From the NCBI RefSeq assembly GCF_007004065.1, contig NZ_VFSV01000018.1:1-61598 (forward strand): a DNA stretch of 61,598 nucleotides, given 5' to 3'. The DNA comes from Palleronia caenipelagi. GTDB lineage: Bacteria > Pseudomonadota > Alphaproteobacteria > Rhodobacterales > Rhodobacteraceae. Position numbers and translations under genes: made by a program. A model generated the notes under the pieces. It worked only from the letters and a program-made list of their open reading frames with translations. It did not search any database and was not told the origin of the DNA. Below, piece after piece: positions 16,010 to 26,765 of the stretch (positions within the stretch are counted from its first letter, which is position 1; every line of letters starts with the position of its first letter).

Positions 16010-16891
16010 ATGGAAAAACGCGTCACGTTCAAAGGGTGGCTGCTGCCCGTCGCCCTGATCGCGCCACAGGCGCTGATCTCCCTGATTTTCTTCTTTTACC
16101 CGGCGGCTCAGGCGGTTTGGCAATCGCTCTTCATCCCTGATCCGTTCGGCCTGTCCTCCCAGTTCGTGGGGCTGGGCAACTTCGAATTTCTGTTGAAGGA
16201 CCCCTATTATCGGTCGTCCTTTGTCACGACGGCGATCTTCTCGACCCTCGTCACGCTGGCGGCGATGATACCGGCGCTGTTCCTCGCCGTGGTCGCGGAC
16301 CGGCTGATCAAGGGCGCAGGCGCCTACCGCACCATGCTGATCTGGCCCTACGCCGTGGCCCCTGCGGTGGCCGGTGTGCTGTGGCTGTTCATGTTCAATC
16401 CGCGCGTGGGCGTGGTGGCGTGGTATCTGGGTCAGCTCGGCTATGACTGGAACCACGTGCTGAACGATGGCGAGGCCATGGGTCTCGTGGTCGCCGCGTC
16501 CGCCTGGGGGCGCATTAGCTATAACTTCCTGTTTTTCTTTGCGGGTCTTCAGGCCATTCCGAAATCCCTGATCGAAGCCGCAGCGATTGACGGGGCCCGA
16601 TTCTGGAAGCGGTTCTTCACCATCGTGCTGCCGCTCCTGTCGCCGACGACGTTCTTCCTGTTGGTGGTGAACGTGGTCTACGCGTTCTTCGAGACCTTCG
16701 GCGTCATCCACACGATCACCTCAGGCGGTCCGCAACAGGCCACGACGATCCTCGTCTACAAGGTCTTCTCGGACGGCTTCGTCGGTCAGGATCTCGGGTC
16801 CTCCTCGGCTCAGTCGGTGATCCTGCTGGTTGTTGTCGGCCTCCTGACCATCATCCAGTTCAAATTCGTCGAAAAGAAGGTGCATTACTGA
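16010..16891 (+). CDS. ugpA: sn-Glycerol-3-phosphate ABC transporter permease
   Basis: A 293-residue inner-membrane permease with about six membrane segments (for example [20 protein letters not shown]). The cytoplasmic EAA loop that contacts the ATPase is present ([20 protein letters not shown], around residues 190-209). It pairs with UgpE to form the channel. Its stop codon overlaps the ugpE ATG by one base (TGATG), so the two are coupled. Confidence 0.93.
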   Translation: MEKRVTFKGWLLPVALIAPQALISLIFFFYPAAQAVWQSLFIPDPFGLSSQFVGLGNFEFLLKDPYYRSSFVTTAIFSTLVTLAAMIPALFLAVVADRLIKGAGAYRTMLIWPYAVAPAVAGVLWLFMFNPRVGVVAWYLGQLGYDWNHVLNDGEAMGLVVAASAWGRISYNFLFFFAGLQAIPKSLIEAAAIDGARFWKRFFTIVLPLLSPTTFFLLVVNVVYAFFETFGVIHTITSGGPQQATTILVYKVFSDGFVGQDLGSSSAQSVILLVVVGLLTIIQFKFVEKKVHY

Positions 16892-17748
16892 TGGCCTATC
16901 AATCAGACGGAATGGTCGAGAAGAGCGGTGCCAGCCGCTGGATTTCGCACGCGATCATGATCCTGGGCGTGCTGTTCATCTTCTTCCCGATCTGGCTGGC
17001 CTTCGTCGCTTCGACGGTGACTCAGGCCGATATCGTTCGCCCACCCATGCCGGTCCTGCCCGGCCCTCATTTCTGGGAAAACTACAAAGCGGCGCTGTTC
17101 TCGGGCGTGAATGTGCCGGTCTCGGTCATGCTCGGCAACTCGCTGATCATGGCGCTCGGCATCGCCATAGGCAAAATCGCAATCTCGCTCCTGTCGGCCT
17201 TTGCGATTGTCTACTTCAAGTTTCCCGGACGGAAATTCTTCTTCTGGGCCATCTTCATCACCCTGATGCTCCCCGTCGAAGTACGGATCGTGCCGACCTT
17301 CGAGGTCGTGGCGGGCTTCGGGATGCTGAACACCTATCAGGGCCTCATCCTGCCGCTCATCGCCTCGGCGACGGCCACCTTCCTGTTCCGGCAGTTCTTC
17401 CTGACGATCCCGGACGAACTGGCGGAAGCGGCCCGCGTCGATGGCGCCCGCCCCATGCGGTTCTTCTGGGATATTGTGGTGCCCATGAGCCGGACGAACA
17501 TCGCCGCGCTCTTCGTGATCCTCTTCATCTATGGCTGGAACCAGTATCTCTGGCCGCTGCTGATCACCACTGATCCGTCGATGAACACCATCGTCATGGG
17601 CATCAAGCAGATGTTCCCCTCGGGCGATGACACGGCCAACTGGCCGGTGATCATGGCGACCTCGATCCTGGCGATGATCCCGCCGGTTGTTGTGGTCATC
17701 TCGATGCAGAAACTCTTTATCCGTGGCCTTGTGGACAGCGAGAAATAA
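16891..17748 (+). CDS. ugpE: sn-Glycerol-3-phosphate ABC transporter permease
   Basis: A 285-residue MalG-type permease with six predicted membrane helices. Its EAA motif reads ELAEAARVDGARPMRFFWDI, and the C-terminal segment is AMIPPVVVVISMQKLFIRGL. It forms the heterodimeric translocation pore with UgpA. It lies between ugpA (one-base overlap) and ugpC (three-base gap), so all four ugp genes are one transcription unit. Confidence 0.93.
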   Translation: MAYQSDGMVEKSGASRWISHAIMILGVLFIFFPIWLAFVASTVTQADIVRPPMPVLPGPHFWENYKAALFSGVNVPVSVMLGNSLIMALGIAIGKIAISLLSAFAIVYFKFPGRKFFFWAIFITLMLPVEVRIVPTFEVVAGFGMLNTYQGLILPLIASATATFLFRQFFLTIPDELAEAARVDGARPMRFFWDIVVPMSRTNIAALFVILFIYGWNQYLWPLLITTDPSMNTIVMGIKQMFPSGDDTANWPVIMATSILAMIPPVVVVISMQKLFIRGLVDSEK

Positions 17749-17751
17749 CCG

Positions 17752-18795
17752 ATGGCGACTGTTGATCTGAAAGATATCAAGAAAAGCTTCGGCAAGGTGG
17801 ACGTGATCCACGGGGTCGATATGGAAATTGCCGATGGCGAGTTCATCGTCATCGTCGGCCCATCGGGCTGTGGCAAGTCCACGCTCCTGCGCATGGTTGC
17901 GGGGTTGGAGACGATAACCTCTGGCGAGCTTCTGATCGGCGGCAAGCGCGCCAATGACACCGAGCCTATGGACCGGGACATTGCCATGGTGTTCCAGAAC
18001 TACGCGCTCTACCCGCATATGACCGTCGCGGATAACATGGCCTACGGTCTGAAAATCGCCGGTATGCCCAAGGACCAGATCAAGGCGAAGGTGCAAGAGG
18101 CTGCCAAGCTTCTGCAACTCGACCACCTTCTGGACCGCAAACCCCGCGAGCTCTCGGGCGGTCAGCGTCAGCGGGTCGCCATGGGCCGTGCCATCGTACG
18201 CGAGCCTTCGGTGTTCCTCTTCGACGAGCCTTTGTCGAACCTCGACGCGAAATTGCGGGTGCAGATGCGACTGGAGATCAAGGACCTTCAGGCAAAGCTT
18301 GGCATCACATCGCTCTACGTGACCCACGATCAGGTCGAAGCCATGACCATGGCGGACCGGATGATCGTGATGAACGGGGGCGTGGCTGAGCAGATCGGCA
18401 CGCCGCTCGATGTGTATGAGCGCCCCCAAACGATCTTTGCCGCGCAGTTCATCGGGTCCCCTTCGATGAACCTGATGGACGGTCGGATCGACGGCGGCCA
18501 GTTGAAGGTGAACGATGTGAGCCTTGGGCCAGTGGATACCCGTGAGGGCGACGTAACGGTTGGCCTGCGGCCCGAGCATGTCTTCGCTGATAGTGCTGGC
18601 GTCTTGCGGCTCAACGTCCACCAATCCGAACCGCTGGGGGCGAACACGCTCTTGCACGGCACGCTGGAAGGCAAAGCGTTCACCGCGAGCTTGCCGGGGG
18701 TGCATCGTATGCCCGGAAATGACCGGGACATGTCGCTCAACTTCGCATCGGAAAATCTGCATCTTTTCGACCCGAAGACCGGCAAGAGGATCTGA
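17752..18795 (+). CDS. ugpC: sn-Glycerol-3-phosphate ABC transporter ATP-binding protein
   Basis: A 347-residue MalK/UgpC-type ATPase: Walker A GPSGCGKST (about 38-46), Q-loop VFQNYALYPHMTV, signature LSGGQRQRVAMGRA, Walker B FLFDEPLSNLDA, H-loop THDQVEAMT, and a C-terminal TOBE/regulatory domain (VGLRPEHV). It drives import through UgpAE. It closes the operon; an inverted repeat lies about 70 bases after its stop. Confidence 0.94.
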   Translation: MATVDLKDIKKSFGKVDVIHGVDMEIADGEFIVIVGPSGCGKSTLLRMVAGLETITSGELLIGGKRANDTEPMDRDIAMVFQNYALYPHMTVADNMAYGLKIAGMPKDQIKAKVQEAAKLLQLDHLLDRKPRELSGGQRQRVAMGRAIVREPSVFLFDEPLSNLDAKLRVQMRLEIKDLQAKLGITSLYVTHDQVEAMTMADRMIVMNGGVAEQIGTPLDVYERPQTIFAAQFIGSPSMNLMDGRIDGGQLKVNDVSLGPVDTREGDVTVGLRPEHVFADSAGVLRLNVHQSEPLGANTLLHGTLEGKAFTASLPGVHRMPGNDRDMSLNFASENLHLFDPKTGKRI

Positions 18796-19100
18796 CATCT
18801 TTCAGCAGGCGAATGTGCGTGCTCAAATTCGGATCGCGGCGGGGGAGAGATCCCGTATGGCAGGAACGGTGAGCGTGGTACCGGGCTCACCGTGCTGACC
18901 TCAAAAAGTCATGGGCCGCGCGCGCCGGTTTAGCTTGTCCGGATGATCCGACGGGGGCCGACCGCTTCCGTTCAGTTGGCGGGTCTGGCAGCTAAATCGG
19001 ATCGTGTGGATGTCCACGCTTGCAGCGAGGTCGCTTAGCAAAGATAACGGTCAGCATTGTCTACAGCGTGCAGTTATGCGCGCGGATGCCGGGAGGGGCC
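18796..19100 (+). other. Intergenic region ugpC-gcvT
   Basis: No gene is seen. It contains the hairpin at 18866-18893 and must hold the gcvT promoter. I looked for a glycine riboswitch, which often precedes gcv operons. One GGGGGAGAGA stretch occurs at about 18839, but the other conserved aptamer segments are absent, so I do not call one. Confidence 0.5.
18866..18893 (+). terminator. Hairpin downstream of ugpC
   Basis: ACGGTGAGC and GCTCACCGT make a perfect 9-bp stem with a 10-base loop. No T-run follows, so termination strength is doubtful. Confidence 0.45.
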
Positions 19101-20213
19101 ATGACCGATCTGTTGCGGACGCCGCTGTTCGATCTCCATCAGGAGCTCGGCGCGCGGATGGTGGAATTCGCGGGCTATGAGATGCCGGTGCAATACAAAC
19201 CCGGCGTGCTGAAGGAACATCTTGCCTGCCGCGAGGGAGCTGGCCTCTTTGACGTGTCCCACATGGGACAGGTGGTGATTCGCCATCCGGAGGGACCAGA
19301 GGCCGCGGCGGCGGCGCTGGAACGGCTCGTGCCTCAGAACGTGATCGACCTGAAGCCCGGACGCCAGCGCTATGGTCTGTTTTTGAACAATGCAGGCGGC
19401 ATTCTTGACGACCTGATGATTGCGCGCCGTGAGGACGACCTGTTTCTCGTGGTGAATGCGGCGTGCAAGGAACAGGACGTGGCGCTGCTCAAGTCCGGCC
19501 TGCCCGATTGCGAGGTTGAGGTCATTGACCGGGCGCTCATCGCCCTGCAGGGACCGCGTGCCGAGGCTGTTCTGTCCGGGATCGTTCCTGCGGCTGCGGA
19601 GATGGCCTTTATGGATGTGCTCAGCGCCGGATCGGAGTTTGGCGAGCTGTGGATCTCGCGGTCTGGCTATACCGGCGAGGATGGCTATGAGATTTCGGTC
19701 GCGCCCGATCAGGCGGTTTCGCTGGTCCGCAAGCTGCTCTCGGCCGATGGGGTTGAGCCCGTTGGCCTGGGCGCCCGCGATTCGCTCCGCCTTGAGGCTG
19801 GGCTGTGTCTTTATGGGCATGATCTGTCGACCGAGACGACGCCGGTTGAGGCCGATCTGCTTTGGGCGATCCAGAAGACCCGTCGGTCAGGTGGCACCCG
19901 CGAAGGCGGCTTCCCTGGAGCAGAGACCGTTCTTGCGCAGATCGCGGAGGGTGCCACGCGCAAGCGCGTTGGCCTGAAGCCCGAGGGCCGTGCGCCCATG
20001 CGCGAGGGCGTGGAGCTGTTCGACGGTGACCAGAAGGTGGGTGAGATCACTTCCGGGGGCTTTGGCCCCACGGTCGGCCATCCCATCGCCATGGGTTACG
20101 TGGATATTGACTATGCCGCGATTGGCACAACACTGACCGGCGAGGTGCGCGGCAAGCGGCTCCCGGTACAGGTCGTTGATCTGCCTTTCCGCCCGGCCAC
20201 CTACAAACGCTGA
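19101..20213 (+). CDS. gcvT: Glycine cleavage system aminomethyltransferase (T protein)
   Basis: A 370-residue T protein, normal family length. It transfers the methylene group from the lipoyl arm of GcvH to tetrahydrofolate and releases ammonia. Conserved parts are TPLFDLHQELGARMVEFAGYEMPVQY (segment around 5-30), GLFDVSHMGQ and ISRSGYTGEDGYEI. The start chosen has GGGAGGGGCC just upstream; a longer frame adds 27 unlikely residues. It is first in gcvTHP, 12 bases before gcvH. Confidence 0.95.
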   Translation: MTDLLRTPLFDLHQELGARMVEFAGYEMPVQYKPGVLKEHLACREGAGLFDVSHMGQVVIRHPEGPEAAAAALERLVPQNVIDLKPGRQRYGLFLNNAGGILDDLMIARREDDLFLVVNAACKEQDVALLKSGLPDCEVEVIDRALIALQGPRAEAVLSGIVPAAAEMAFMDVLSAGSEFGELWISRSGYTGEDGYEISVAPDQAVSLVRKLLSADGVEPVGLGARDSLRLEAGLCLYGHDLSTETTPVEADLLWAIQKTRRSGGTREGGFPGAETVLAQIAEGATRKRVGLKPEGRAPMREGVELFDGDQKVGEITSGGFGPTVGHPIAMGYVDIDYAAIGTTLTGEVRGKRLPVQVVDLPFRPATYKR

Positions 20214-20225
20214 CAGGAGAGAGCG

Positions 20226-20591
20226 ATGAAATTTACCGAAGAGCACGAATGGCTGCGCCCTGAGGACGGTGAGGAGAACGTGGTGGTGGTGGGAATCACC
20301 GACCACGCACAGGAACAGCTGGGCGAGCTGGTTTTCGTGGAACTCCCCGAAGAAGGTCAGACCGTGGCCAAAGAGGACGAGGTCGCGGTGATCGAGAGCG
20401 TCAAGGCCGCTTCCGAGATCCTTGCCCCGGTTGACGGAGAGATCGTCGAGGTGAACTCGGCTCTGGTCGAAAATCCGGCTCTGGTGAACGAGGATCCGCT
20501 GGGCGGGGGCTGGTTCTTCAAGATGCGGCTTGAGGACATGTCGGTTCTCGATGAACTCATGGACGAGGCCGCCTACAAGAAGTTCATCTGA
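20226..20591 (+). CDS. gcvH: Glycine cleavage system H protein
   Basis: The 121-residue lipoyl carrier that shuttles the aminomethyl group between the P, T and L proteins. The lipoylation site is Lys60 in [11 protein letters not shown], and the N-terminal KFTEEHEWL and C-terminal [10 protein letters not shown] are typical. It is preceded by CAGGAGAG and lies between gcvT and gcvP. Confidence 0.96.
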   Translation: MKFTEEHEWLRPEDGEENVVVVGITDHAQEQLGELVFVELPEEGQTVAKEDEVAVIESVKAASEILAPVDGEIVEVNSALVENPALVNEDPLGGGWFFKMRLEDMSVLDELMDEAAYKKFI

Positions 20592-20684
20592 TCGGAGCGA
20601 CGACTCTTCTGTGAAGAATCGGGCCTCCGGCGGGGGTATTTGGGGAAAGATGAAGGGGCCGGGACGGCTCCTCGGGAGAATGAG

Positions 20685-23519
20685 ATGCCGTTTCAGCCGA
20701 CGGATTACGAACCCTTTGACTTTGCCAATCGCCGCCATATCGGACCCTCACCGGCCGAGATGGCGGAGATGTATGATGTGTTGGGCGTCTCGTCGCTTGA
20801 TGCGCTGATCGACGAAACGGTGCCTGCCGCGATCCGGCAGGGGGCGCCGCTGGATCTCGGTGCTGCGGTGACTGAGCGCGAGCTGATGTGGGAGCTTCGT
20901 CAGCTCGCCAAGAAGAACACTGTGTTTTCCTCGATGATCGGGCAGGGGTTCTACGGTACGGTGACGCCGCCTGCGATCCAGCGCAATATTCTGGAGAACC
21001 CGGCCTGGTACACGGCTTATACGCCGTATCAGCCGGAGATTTCGCAGGGACGGCTTGAAGCGCTGCTGAACTTCCAGACGATGATCACCGATCTGACCGG
21101 TCTTGACGTGGCCAATGCGTCATTGCTGGACGAGGCGACCGCGGCGGCCGAGGCGGTGACCATGGCGGGCCGGGTTGCGAAATCCAAGGCCCGCGCGGTT
21201 TTTGTGGATGAGAACTGCCATCCGCAGAATATCGACGTGATCCGCACCCGCTGCGAGCCGCTCGGGATCGAAGTTGTCGTCGGGGCGCCGGACGACATGG
21301 TGGCGTCGGAGGTGTTTGCCGGGATCTTCCAGTATCCGGGCACCTATGGCGACGTGCGGGACTTCACCCCGGAGATCGAGGCGCTCCACGCCGAAAAGGC
21401 GCTGGGCATCGTCATCGCCGACCCGCTCGCCCTGACGCTCCTGAAGGAGCCGGGTGCCATGGGCGCGGATATCGCCGTGGGCTCGACCCAGCGGTTCGGC
21501 GTGCCCATGGGCTATGGCGGTCCCCATGCCGCCTATATGGCCTGCAAGGACTCCATGAAGCGGTCCATGCCGGGGCGTATCGTCGGGGTTAGCATCGACG
21601 CACGCGGCAATCAGGCCTACCGCCTGTCGCTCCAGACCCGCGAACAGCATATCCGCCGTGAAAAGGCGACCTCGAATGTCTGTACGGCGCAGGCGCTTTT
21701 GGCGGTGATGGCGGGTTTCTACGCCGTGTTCCACGGGCCGGAGGGGCTGAAAGCCATTGCCCAGCGCATCCACCTGAAGGCAGCGCGGGTCGCGCGAGCC
21801 CTGGAGGGTGCGGGGTACGAGGTTGCTCCGCATCACTTCTTTGACACGATCACCGTGGAGTGCGGCGCGCTGCGGAACGTCATCTTCCGGGCTGCCGCCG
21901 AAGCGCGGGTCAACCTGCGCAAGGTAGGCAAGACCCGGCTGGGCATCGCCCTCGACGAGACCACCCGCGACGAGACGGTTGGACGTCTTCTTGGCGCGTT
22001 TGGCGTCGAGATGGGCGCGCCGGAGACGACTTACCGGTTGCCTGATGATCTCGCCCGCCAGACCAGTTATCTGGAGCATCCCGTGTTCCACATGAACCGG
22101 GCCGAGACCGAGATGATGCGCTACATGCGGCGTCTGGCGGACCGGGATCTGGCGCTTGATCGCGCGATGATTCCGCTCGGCTCCTGCACCATGAAGCTCA
22201 ACGCCGCTGCCGAGATGGCCGCGATCACTTGGCCGGAATTTTCATCGCTGCACCCATTTGCCCCCGCTGAGCAGGCCGAGGGTTATGCCGAAATGATCTC
22301 CGACCTGTCCCGGCAGCTTTGTGAGATCACCGGCTATGACGCCATGTCGATGCAGCCCAACTCCGGGGCACAGGGAGAATATGCGGGGCTTCTGACCATC
22401 CGCGCCTATCACGCGGCCAATGGCGACAGCCACCGCCATGTCTGCCTCATTCCGGTCAACGCCCACGGCACCAACCCGGCTTCTGCGCAGATGGCGGGGA
22501 TGACTGTCGTTGTGGTGAAATGCACCGAGCGCGGCGATATCGACGTGGAAGATTTCCGCGCCAAGGCCGAGGCGGCGGGCAAGGATCTGGCCGCCTGCAT
22601 GATCACCTACCCCTCGACCCACGGCGTGTTTGAGGAAACGGTGCGCGAGGTCTGCGAGATCACCCACCAGCATGGGGGGCAGGTCTATCTGGACGGGGCC
22701 AACCTGAACGCCATGGTGGGTCTTTCCCAGCCGGGTAAGATCGGTGCCGATGTGAGCCACCTGAACCTCCATAAGACTTTCTGCATTCCCCACGGGGGGG
22801 GCGGTCCGGGCATGGGGCCTATCGGCGTGCGCGGCCATTTGGCGCCCTATCTACCGGGATTTGGTGATGAGTCCGGGGCGGTCTCGGGTTCACCCTTTGG
22901 CTCCGCCTCAATCCTGCCGATCTCGTGGTCTTATTGCCGGCTCATGGGTGGCGAAGGACTGACGCAAGCCACCAAGGTCGCGATCCTGAACGCCAACTAC
23001 ATCGCCGATCGGCTCGAAGGCGCCTATGACATTCTCTATAGGGGGACGAATGGCCGGGTGGCCCACGAGTGCATCCTCGATGTGCGTCCGTTCGAGAAAT
23101 CGGCGGGAGTGACCGTGGATGACATCGCCAAGCGCCTGATCGACAATGGCTTCCACGCGCCGACCATGAGTTGGCCGGTGGCCGGGACGCTGATGGTGGA
23201 GCCGACAGAGAGCGAAACCAAGGCCGAGCTCGACCGCTTCTGCGACGCCATGCTGGCGATCCGCGATGAGATCCGGGACATCGAGGAAGGCCGGGCGGAT
23301 CGCGACAGTAATCCGCTGAAACACGCGCCGCATACGGTCGAGGACCTCGTAGGCGATTGGGACCGGCCCTATAGCCGCGAACAGGGTTGCTTCCCCAAGG
23401 GCTCGTTCCGCGTTGACAAATACTGGGCGCCGGTCAATCGCGTGGACAACGTCTATGGCGACCGGCATCTCGTGTGTACCTGCCCGCCTCTGGAGGCCTA
23501 TCAGGACGCTGCCGAATAA
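20685..23519 (+). CDS. gcvP: Glycine dehydrogenase (decarboxylating), P protein
   Basis: A 944-residue single-chain P protein that decarboxylates glycine with PLP and loads the aminomethyl group on GcvH. The PLP lysine is Lys697 ([16 protein letters not shown]). Other family segments include [14 protein letters not shown] at the start, [16 protein letters not shown], and [17 protein letters not shown]. The start has CGGGAGAATGAG upstream; an in-frame ATG-like start 15 codons earlier is less likely. It is the last gene of gcvTHP and is followed by a hairpin. Confidence 0.95.
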   Translation: MPFQPTDYEPFDFANRRHIGPSPAEMAEMYDVLGVSSLDALIDETVPAAIRQGAPLDLGAAVTERELMWELRQLAKKNTVFSSMIGQGFYGTVTPPAIQRNILENPAWYTAYTPYQPEISQGRLEALLNFQTMITDLTGLDVANASLLDEATAAAEAVTMAGRVAKSKARAVFVDENCHPQNIDVIRTRCEPLGIEVVVGAPDDMVASEVFAGIFQYPGTYGDVRDFTPEIEALHAEKALGIVIADPLALTLLKEPGAMGADIAVGSTQRFGVPMGYGGPHAAYMACKDSMKRSMPGRIVGVSIDARGNQAYRLSLQTREQHIRREKATSNVCTAQALLAVMAGFYAVFHGPEGLKAIAQRIHLKAARVARALEGAGYEVAPHHFFDTITVECGALRNVIFRAAAEARVNLRKVGKTRLGIALDETTRDETVGRLLGAFGVEMGAPETTYRLPDDLARQTSYLEHPVFHMNRAETEMMRYMRRLADRDLALDRAMIPLGSCTMKLNAAAEMAAITWPEFSSLHPFAPAEQAEGYAEMISDLSRQLCEITGYDAMSMQPNSGAQGEYAGLLTIRAYHAANGDSHRHVCLIPVNAHGTNPASAQMAGMTVVVVKCTERGDIDVEDFRAKAEAAGKDLAACMITYPSTHGVFEETVREVCEITHQHGGQVYLDGANLNAMVGLSQPGKIGADVSHLNLHKTFCIPHGGGGPGMGPIGVRGHLAPYLPGFGDESGAVSGSPFGSASILPISWSYCRLMGGEGLTQATKVAILNANYIADRLEGAYDILYRGTNGRVAHECILDVRPFEKSAGVTVDDIAKRLIDNGFHAPTMSWPVAGTLMVEPTESETKAELDRFCDAMLAIRDEIRDIEEGRADRDSNPLKHAPHTVEDLVGDWDRPYSREQGCFPKGSFRVDKYWAPVNRVDNVYGDRHLVCTCPPLEAYQDAAE

Positions 23520-23540
23520 GGCGGACTCAGCAAGAGAAGC

Positions 23541-23570
23541 CGGCGCCCTCTTGTGGGGCGCCGCCTGTTT
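23541..23570 (+). terminator. Terminator after gcvP
   Basis: CGGCGCCC and GGGCGCCG form an 8-bp stem with a 7-base loop, followed by CCTGTTT. It sits between convergent gcvP and the DUF2254 gene and may serve both. Confidence 0.6.
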
Positions 23571-24826
23571 CAGATGATCTCGGACGGAGATGAGGCGACA
23601 GCTATTTCTTCGATCCGAGCCACATCCCCCGCAAGCCGCATGGCGTCGCGCGCCAGCGCCAGACTGTCGGCGCTCAGTTGCCGGGCAGCGGTTGCCACGG
23701 CATTGTTGGGATGCCGGGTCAGGACCGCACACGCCCGCTGCACAGACACCACAACTTCGACAAATCCCGCCCCGTCGCGGGCGAGGGGGTAGAGGCTCTC
23801 CCTCACCAGCGCGCGCATGTCGAGGGGCGGGGCATACACATCAGGCGCCACAGGCTCGTCCATCTGTTCCTCGACCGGGATCTCCATGATCAGCCGGGTG
23901 ATCCGCGAAATCGCGTTCACCCCGGTCTGCGGATCGTTCGTGCCGGGCGACAGGGCCCGGTCGCCGATCTCGCTCATGATCATCAGCGCGTGGCCCACAT
24001 CCTGATCGGGCTCCCGCCGGTCATTGATGGCAATGGCTTTGAAGATCTTCTTCTGCGCCTCGTCTCCCAGCTCACCGCCCACGATCCGCGCGAGAATATC
24101 GCCGCGCGTGACCCAATTGCCCGGCCGGTCTTCGAGGTGGATCTGCACGCCATTCTCTTTAGCGACCTCCTGTAGATCGCGCATGTTCACCTGCTGGACA
24201 AAGCCTGACTTCTCCGCCCGCACCGCCACTGCGTCGCTGACCGCGTGGCCCAGCGCGGGGAGCCCGCCGAGAAACGGGTTTCGCCCCTGCTCGGTGATGG
24301 CCTCTGTGATCCGGTCCTCGGTCTGGCGCAGGGTCCGTTCCACCGATCCCAACCCGTCAAGGTGGGCGACCCAGCGTAACAACGCGATGACGATGGCGAT
24401 GATGACGACGATCGTCAGGATATAGACTAGGGCCACCTCGTTATCCTGCACGAATCCGAGGTCGAGCATGATGGTCAGGGTCAGGGCGTAGACGAAGGCC
24501 CCGATAAAGGTGGCGATCACAGTTTGCGTGCGGCCGTCCTGCTGTAGCAGCCGATAAGCACGGGGGGTGGCCGAAGTGTCGGCGGCCAAATGGGAAGACA
24601 CCATGATGGACAGGGAGAATGTCGCAACGGACAGCATGGTGCTGGTGATGATCCCCAAGAGGTTTTCGAGGGTCGACATGTTCATGCCGGAGGTCAGCTT
24701 GAACGGCAGATAGTTGCTGAGCGGCGCCAAGAGGCTGCCCGCAACCGCCAGGAGGGAGATGAGCGAGGCTCTGATCCAGAGCTTTCGGGAGAAGATGCGC
24801 AAGCGCCACATGAGATTTCTGATCAT
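23570..24826 (-). CDS. DUF2254 inner-membrane protein
   Basis: A 418-residue DUF2254 protein with four membrane segments in the N-terminal half: about 19-37, 55-78, 102-122 and 131-149. A soluble C-terminal domain follows, with family features GFVQQVNMRDL, LEDRPGNWVTRGD, and the strongly conserved ALSPGTNDPQTGVNAI segment. Function is unknown; the arrangement suggests a membrane channel-like or sensory protein. It stands alone, convergent with gcvP and divergent from the tRNA-Ala gene. Confidence 0.88.
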   Translation of the reverse strand: MIRNLMWRLRIFSRKLWIRASLISLLAVAGSLLAPLSNYLPFKLTSGMNMSTLENLLGIITSTMLSVATFSLSIMVSSHLAADTSATPRAYRLLQQDGRTQTVIATFIGAFVYALTLTIMLDLGFVQDNEVALVYILTIVVIIAIVIALLRWVAHLDGLGSVERTLRQTEDRITEAITEQGRNPFLGGLPALGHAVSDAVAVRAEKSGFVQQVNMRDLQEVAKENGVQIHLEDRPGNWVTRGDILARIVGGELGDEAQKKIFKAIAINDRREPDQDVGHALMIMSEIGDRALSPGTNDPQTGVNAISRITRLIMEIPVEEQMDEPVAPDVYAPPLDMRALVRESLYPLARDGAGFVEVVVSVQRACAVLTRHPNNAVATAARQLSADSLALARDAMRLAGDVARIEEIAVASSPSEII

Positions 24827-24902
24827 GGGCCGTTAACGCCCCGATTTCCCGCCGGTTCCCCGCTTGACAAGCGCGATCTGCTTCGCCAATTAGCGCCGCA
24901 GT

Positions 24903-24978
<76 letters not shown>

Positions 24979-25061
24979 AAGCCTACCTCCAATGCTTCGT
25001 TTGCCTTTGCGCGCAGGGATTATTTACGCCATCCTGTGTCGCGCTGACAGGAGGGGTGACC

Positions 25062-26114
25062 GTGCAATATCCGCTGATCTTCGACGGCCATAACGATCTC
25101 TTGACCCGGCTGATGCAGGCCGGAGGCGTTGGGGCCATCGACACTCTGCTGCAATCCAGTGACGGGGCGATCGACATGCCCGGTGCCGAGGCCGGGGGAT
25201 TCGGGGGCGGGTTCTTTGCCATCTGGGTGCCGTCCGAGATCGACGCCAGCGCCAACACGGCGGCGATGCAGGGGGATGACGGCTATGACATGCCGCTCCT
25301 GCCAGAAGTCCCCATGGAGCCCGCCCGCCGGGTGGTCGAGACACAGATGGCGATTCTCACGGCCCTGGAAGAGCACGGGCTGGTTCGGGTGTGCCGCAAC
25401 GTCAACGAGCTTCGTGATACCTTGGGAAGTTCGGCCATGGCCGCCATCTGCCACATGGAGGGCGCGGAGGCGATTGGCACCGACATGAGCGGGTTGGGGG
25501 ATCTCTACGCCCGGGGGCTGCGCTCCCTTGGCCCGGTTTGGAGTCGCCCCACGCGGTTCGGCCATGGCGTGCCGTTTCGCTATCCCTCCGGCCCTGATAT
25601 CGGGCCGGGTCTGACAGAGGCCGGGCAGCGGCTGGTGACCGAATGTGACCGGCTGGGAATCATGCTCGACCTGAGCCATCTGAACGAGGCCGGGTTCTGG
25701 GAGGTGGCGCGGCTGTCCCATCGTCCGTTGGTGGCGACCCATTCGGCGGCGCACGCGGTGTGCCCCCATGCACGTAACCTCACAGACGCCCAGCTCGATG
25801 CGATTGCAGAGACGGATGGCATGGTTGGTCTCGCCTTTGCCTGCGCATTTCTTCGGCCCGATGGAAAGATGCGCCCAGACGTGGTGCCCGACACGATTCT
25901 GCGCCACCTTGATCACCTGATTACGCGGCTCGGCGAAGACCGGGTTGGGTTTGGCTCCGATTTCGATGGGGCGCTTGTGCCCTATTGGCTGGACAACATC
26001 GCCCATTTGACGCGCCTCCGCCGGGCGTTGAAAGACCACGGTTATGATGACGCGCTCATGGAGAAGCTCTGCCACCGGAACTGGTTCCGGGTGCTGGAGA
26101 AAAGCTGGGCCTGA
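25062..26114 (+). CDS. Membrane-dipeptidase family (M19) peptidase
   Basis: A 350-residue zinc-dependent dipeptidase of the renal-dipeptidase type. Visible metal-site parts are H10 and D12 (FDGHNDLL), the bridging-glutamate region CHMEGAEAIG, and LSHLNEAGFW with THSAAHAVCPHARN. The start is a GTG preceded by ACAGGAGG at ideal spacing; another GTG lies two codons earlier, and the longer frame overlaps the tRNA. Bacterial members hydrolyse dipeptides, some with D-residues. No signal peptide is seen, so it is cytosolic. Confidence 0.9.
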   Translation: MQYPLIFDGHNDLLTRLMQAGGVGAIDTLLQSSDGAIDMPGAEAGGFGGGFFAIWVPSEIDASANTAAMQGDDGYDMPLLPEVPMEPARRVVETQMAILTALEEHGLVRVCRNVNELRDTLGSSAMAAICHMEGAEAIGTDMSGLGDLYARGLRSLGPVWSRPTRFGHGVPFRYPSGPDIGPGLTEAGQRLVTECDRLGIMLDLSHLNEAGFWEVARLSHRPLVATHSAAHAVCPHARNLTDAQLDAIAETDGMVGLAFACAFLRPDGKMRPDVVPDTILRHLDHLITRLGEDRVGFGSDFDGALVPYWLDNIAHLTRLRRALKDHGYDDALMEKLCHRNWFRVLEKSWA

Positions 26115-26120
26115 AGCGGC

Positions 26121-26669
26121 CTAGCTGTCCTTTTTCGCATCTTTCAGAAGATCGGCGAGGCCACCAAGCGGCTTCGTCTCTGTCTCCGTGATCGGTGCGG
26201 CGCCTTTTGGGCGGGCGGATAGTGTGCCCAACTCTACCCCTTCAGCACGGGGAAAGGCCGGGACGGCGAGGGACAGAGCTTCGATCATCACCGCTTCGAG
26301 GTCCAGCACGGCGGGCATTGGCTCGTCCTCAACCTCTTCCGGCATTTCCTGTTCCAACGGCAGGTCCTGGGCCTGCCAGTTGGCGAGATACCGCCGGGTT
26401 ACGGGCTCGTCGATGCGGGTGGTCACAGGCGCGAGCGTGACGCTGCACGGCTGCACGACGGTCGCCCCGATCTGGCCGTCCAGCACCCAGTCGCGCCCGC
26501 CGGAGGGACGCAGCGCACCCTCGAACCGCAGCTTGCGCAGGCTCGTCAGGCCGAGCTCCTCCGCAATCGCGCCGCGCGCGTCTGAATCAGGTGTTAACAG
26601 GAATGGCCGGTCCGCGCGCTCGGAGCCGGTCGTCAGACGCAGGCGGGTTTCGTCAGAAGAGCTGGACAT
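26121..26669 (-). CDS. DUF177 (YceD-like) protein
   Basis: A 182-residue YceD/DUF177 protein, with the typical LRFEGALRPSGGRDWVLDGQI and VVQPCSVTLAPVTTRI in the first half, an acidic middle (EVEDEPMPAVLDLEAVMIEAL) and a C-terminal segment near LGGLADLLKD. YceD proteins are linked to 23S rRNA metabolism; in many bacteria the gene is next to rpmF, but here rpmF is absent. It is divergent from bamE, an arrangement I recall from other Rhodobacteraceae. Confidence 0.85.
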   Translation of the reverse strand: MSSSSDETRLRLTTGSERADRPFLLTPDSDARGAIAEELGLTSLRKLRFEGALRPSGGRDWVLDGQIGATVVQPCSVTLAPVTTRIDEPVTRRYLANWQAQDLPLEQEMPEEVEDEPMPAVLDLEAVMIEALSLAVPAFPRAEGVELGTLSARPKGAAPITETETKPLGGLADLLKDAKKDS

Positions 26670-26765
26670 GGCGTGGTCTCCATTCTTGATGCCGCTGCCC
26701 TCTATGATGTAGGCAGCGACAAGGCCAGATCACTTGGCCTGCACGCAACAACAGGGCCTAGAGTT

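Noticed and set aside
18796-19100. Glycine riboswitch upstream of gcvT
   Set aside because: Only a GGGGGAGAGA stretch was found; the other conserved aptamer segments (such as the CCGAAGG-type part and CTCTCAGG) were not seen.
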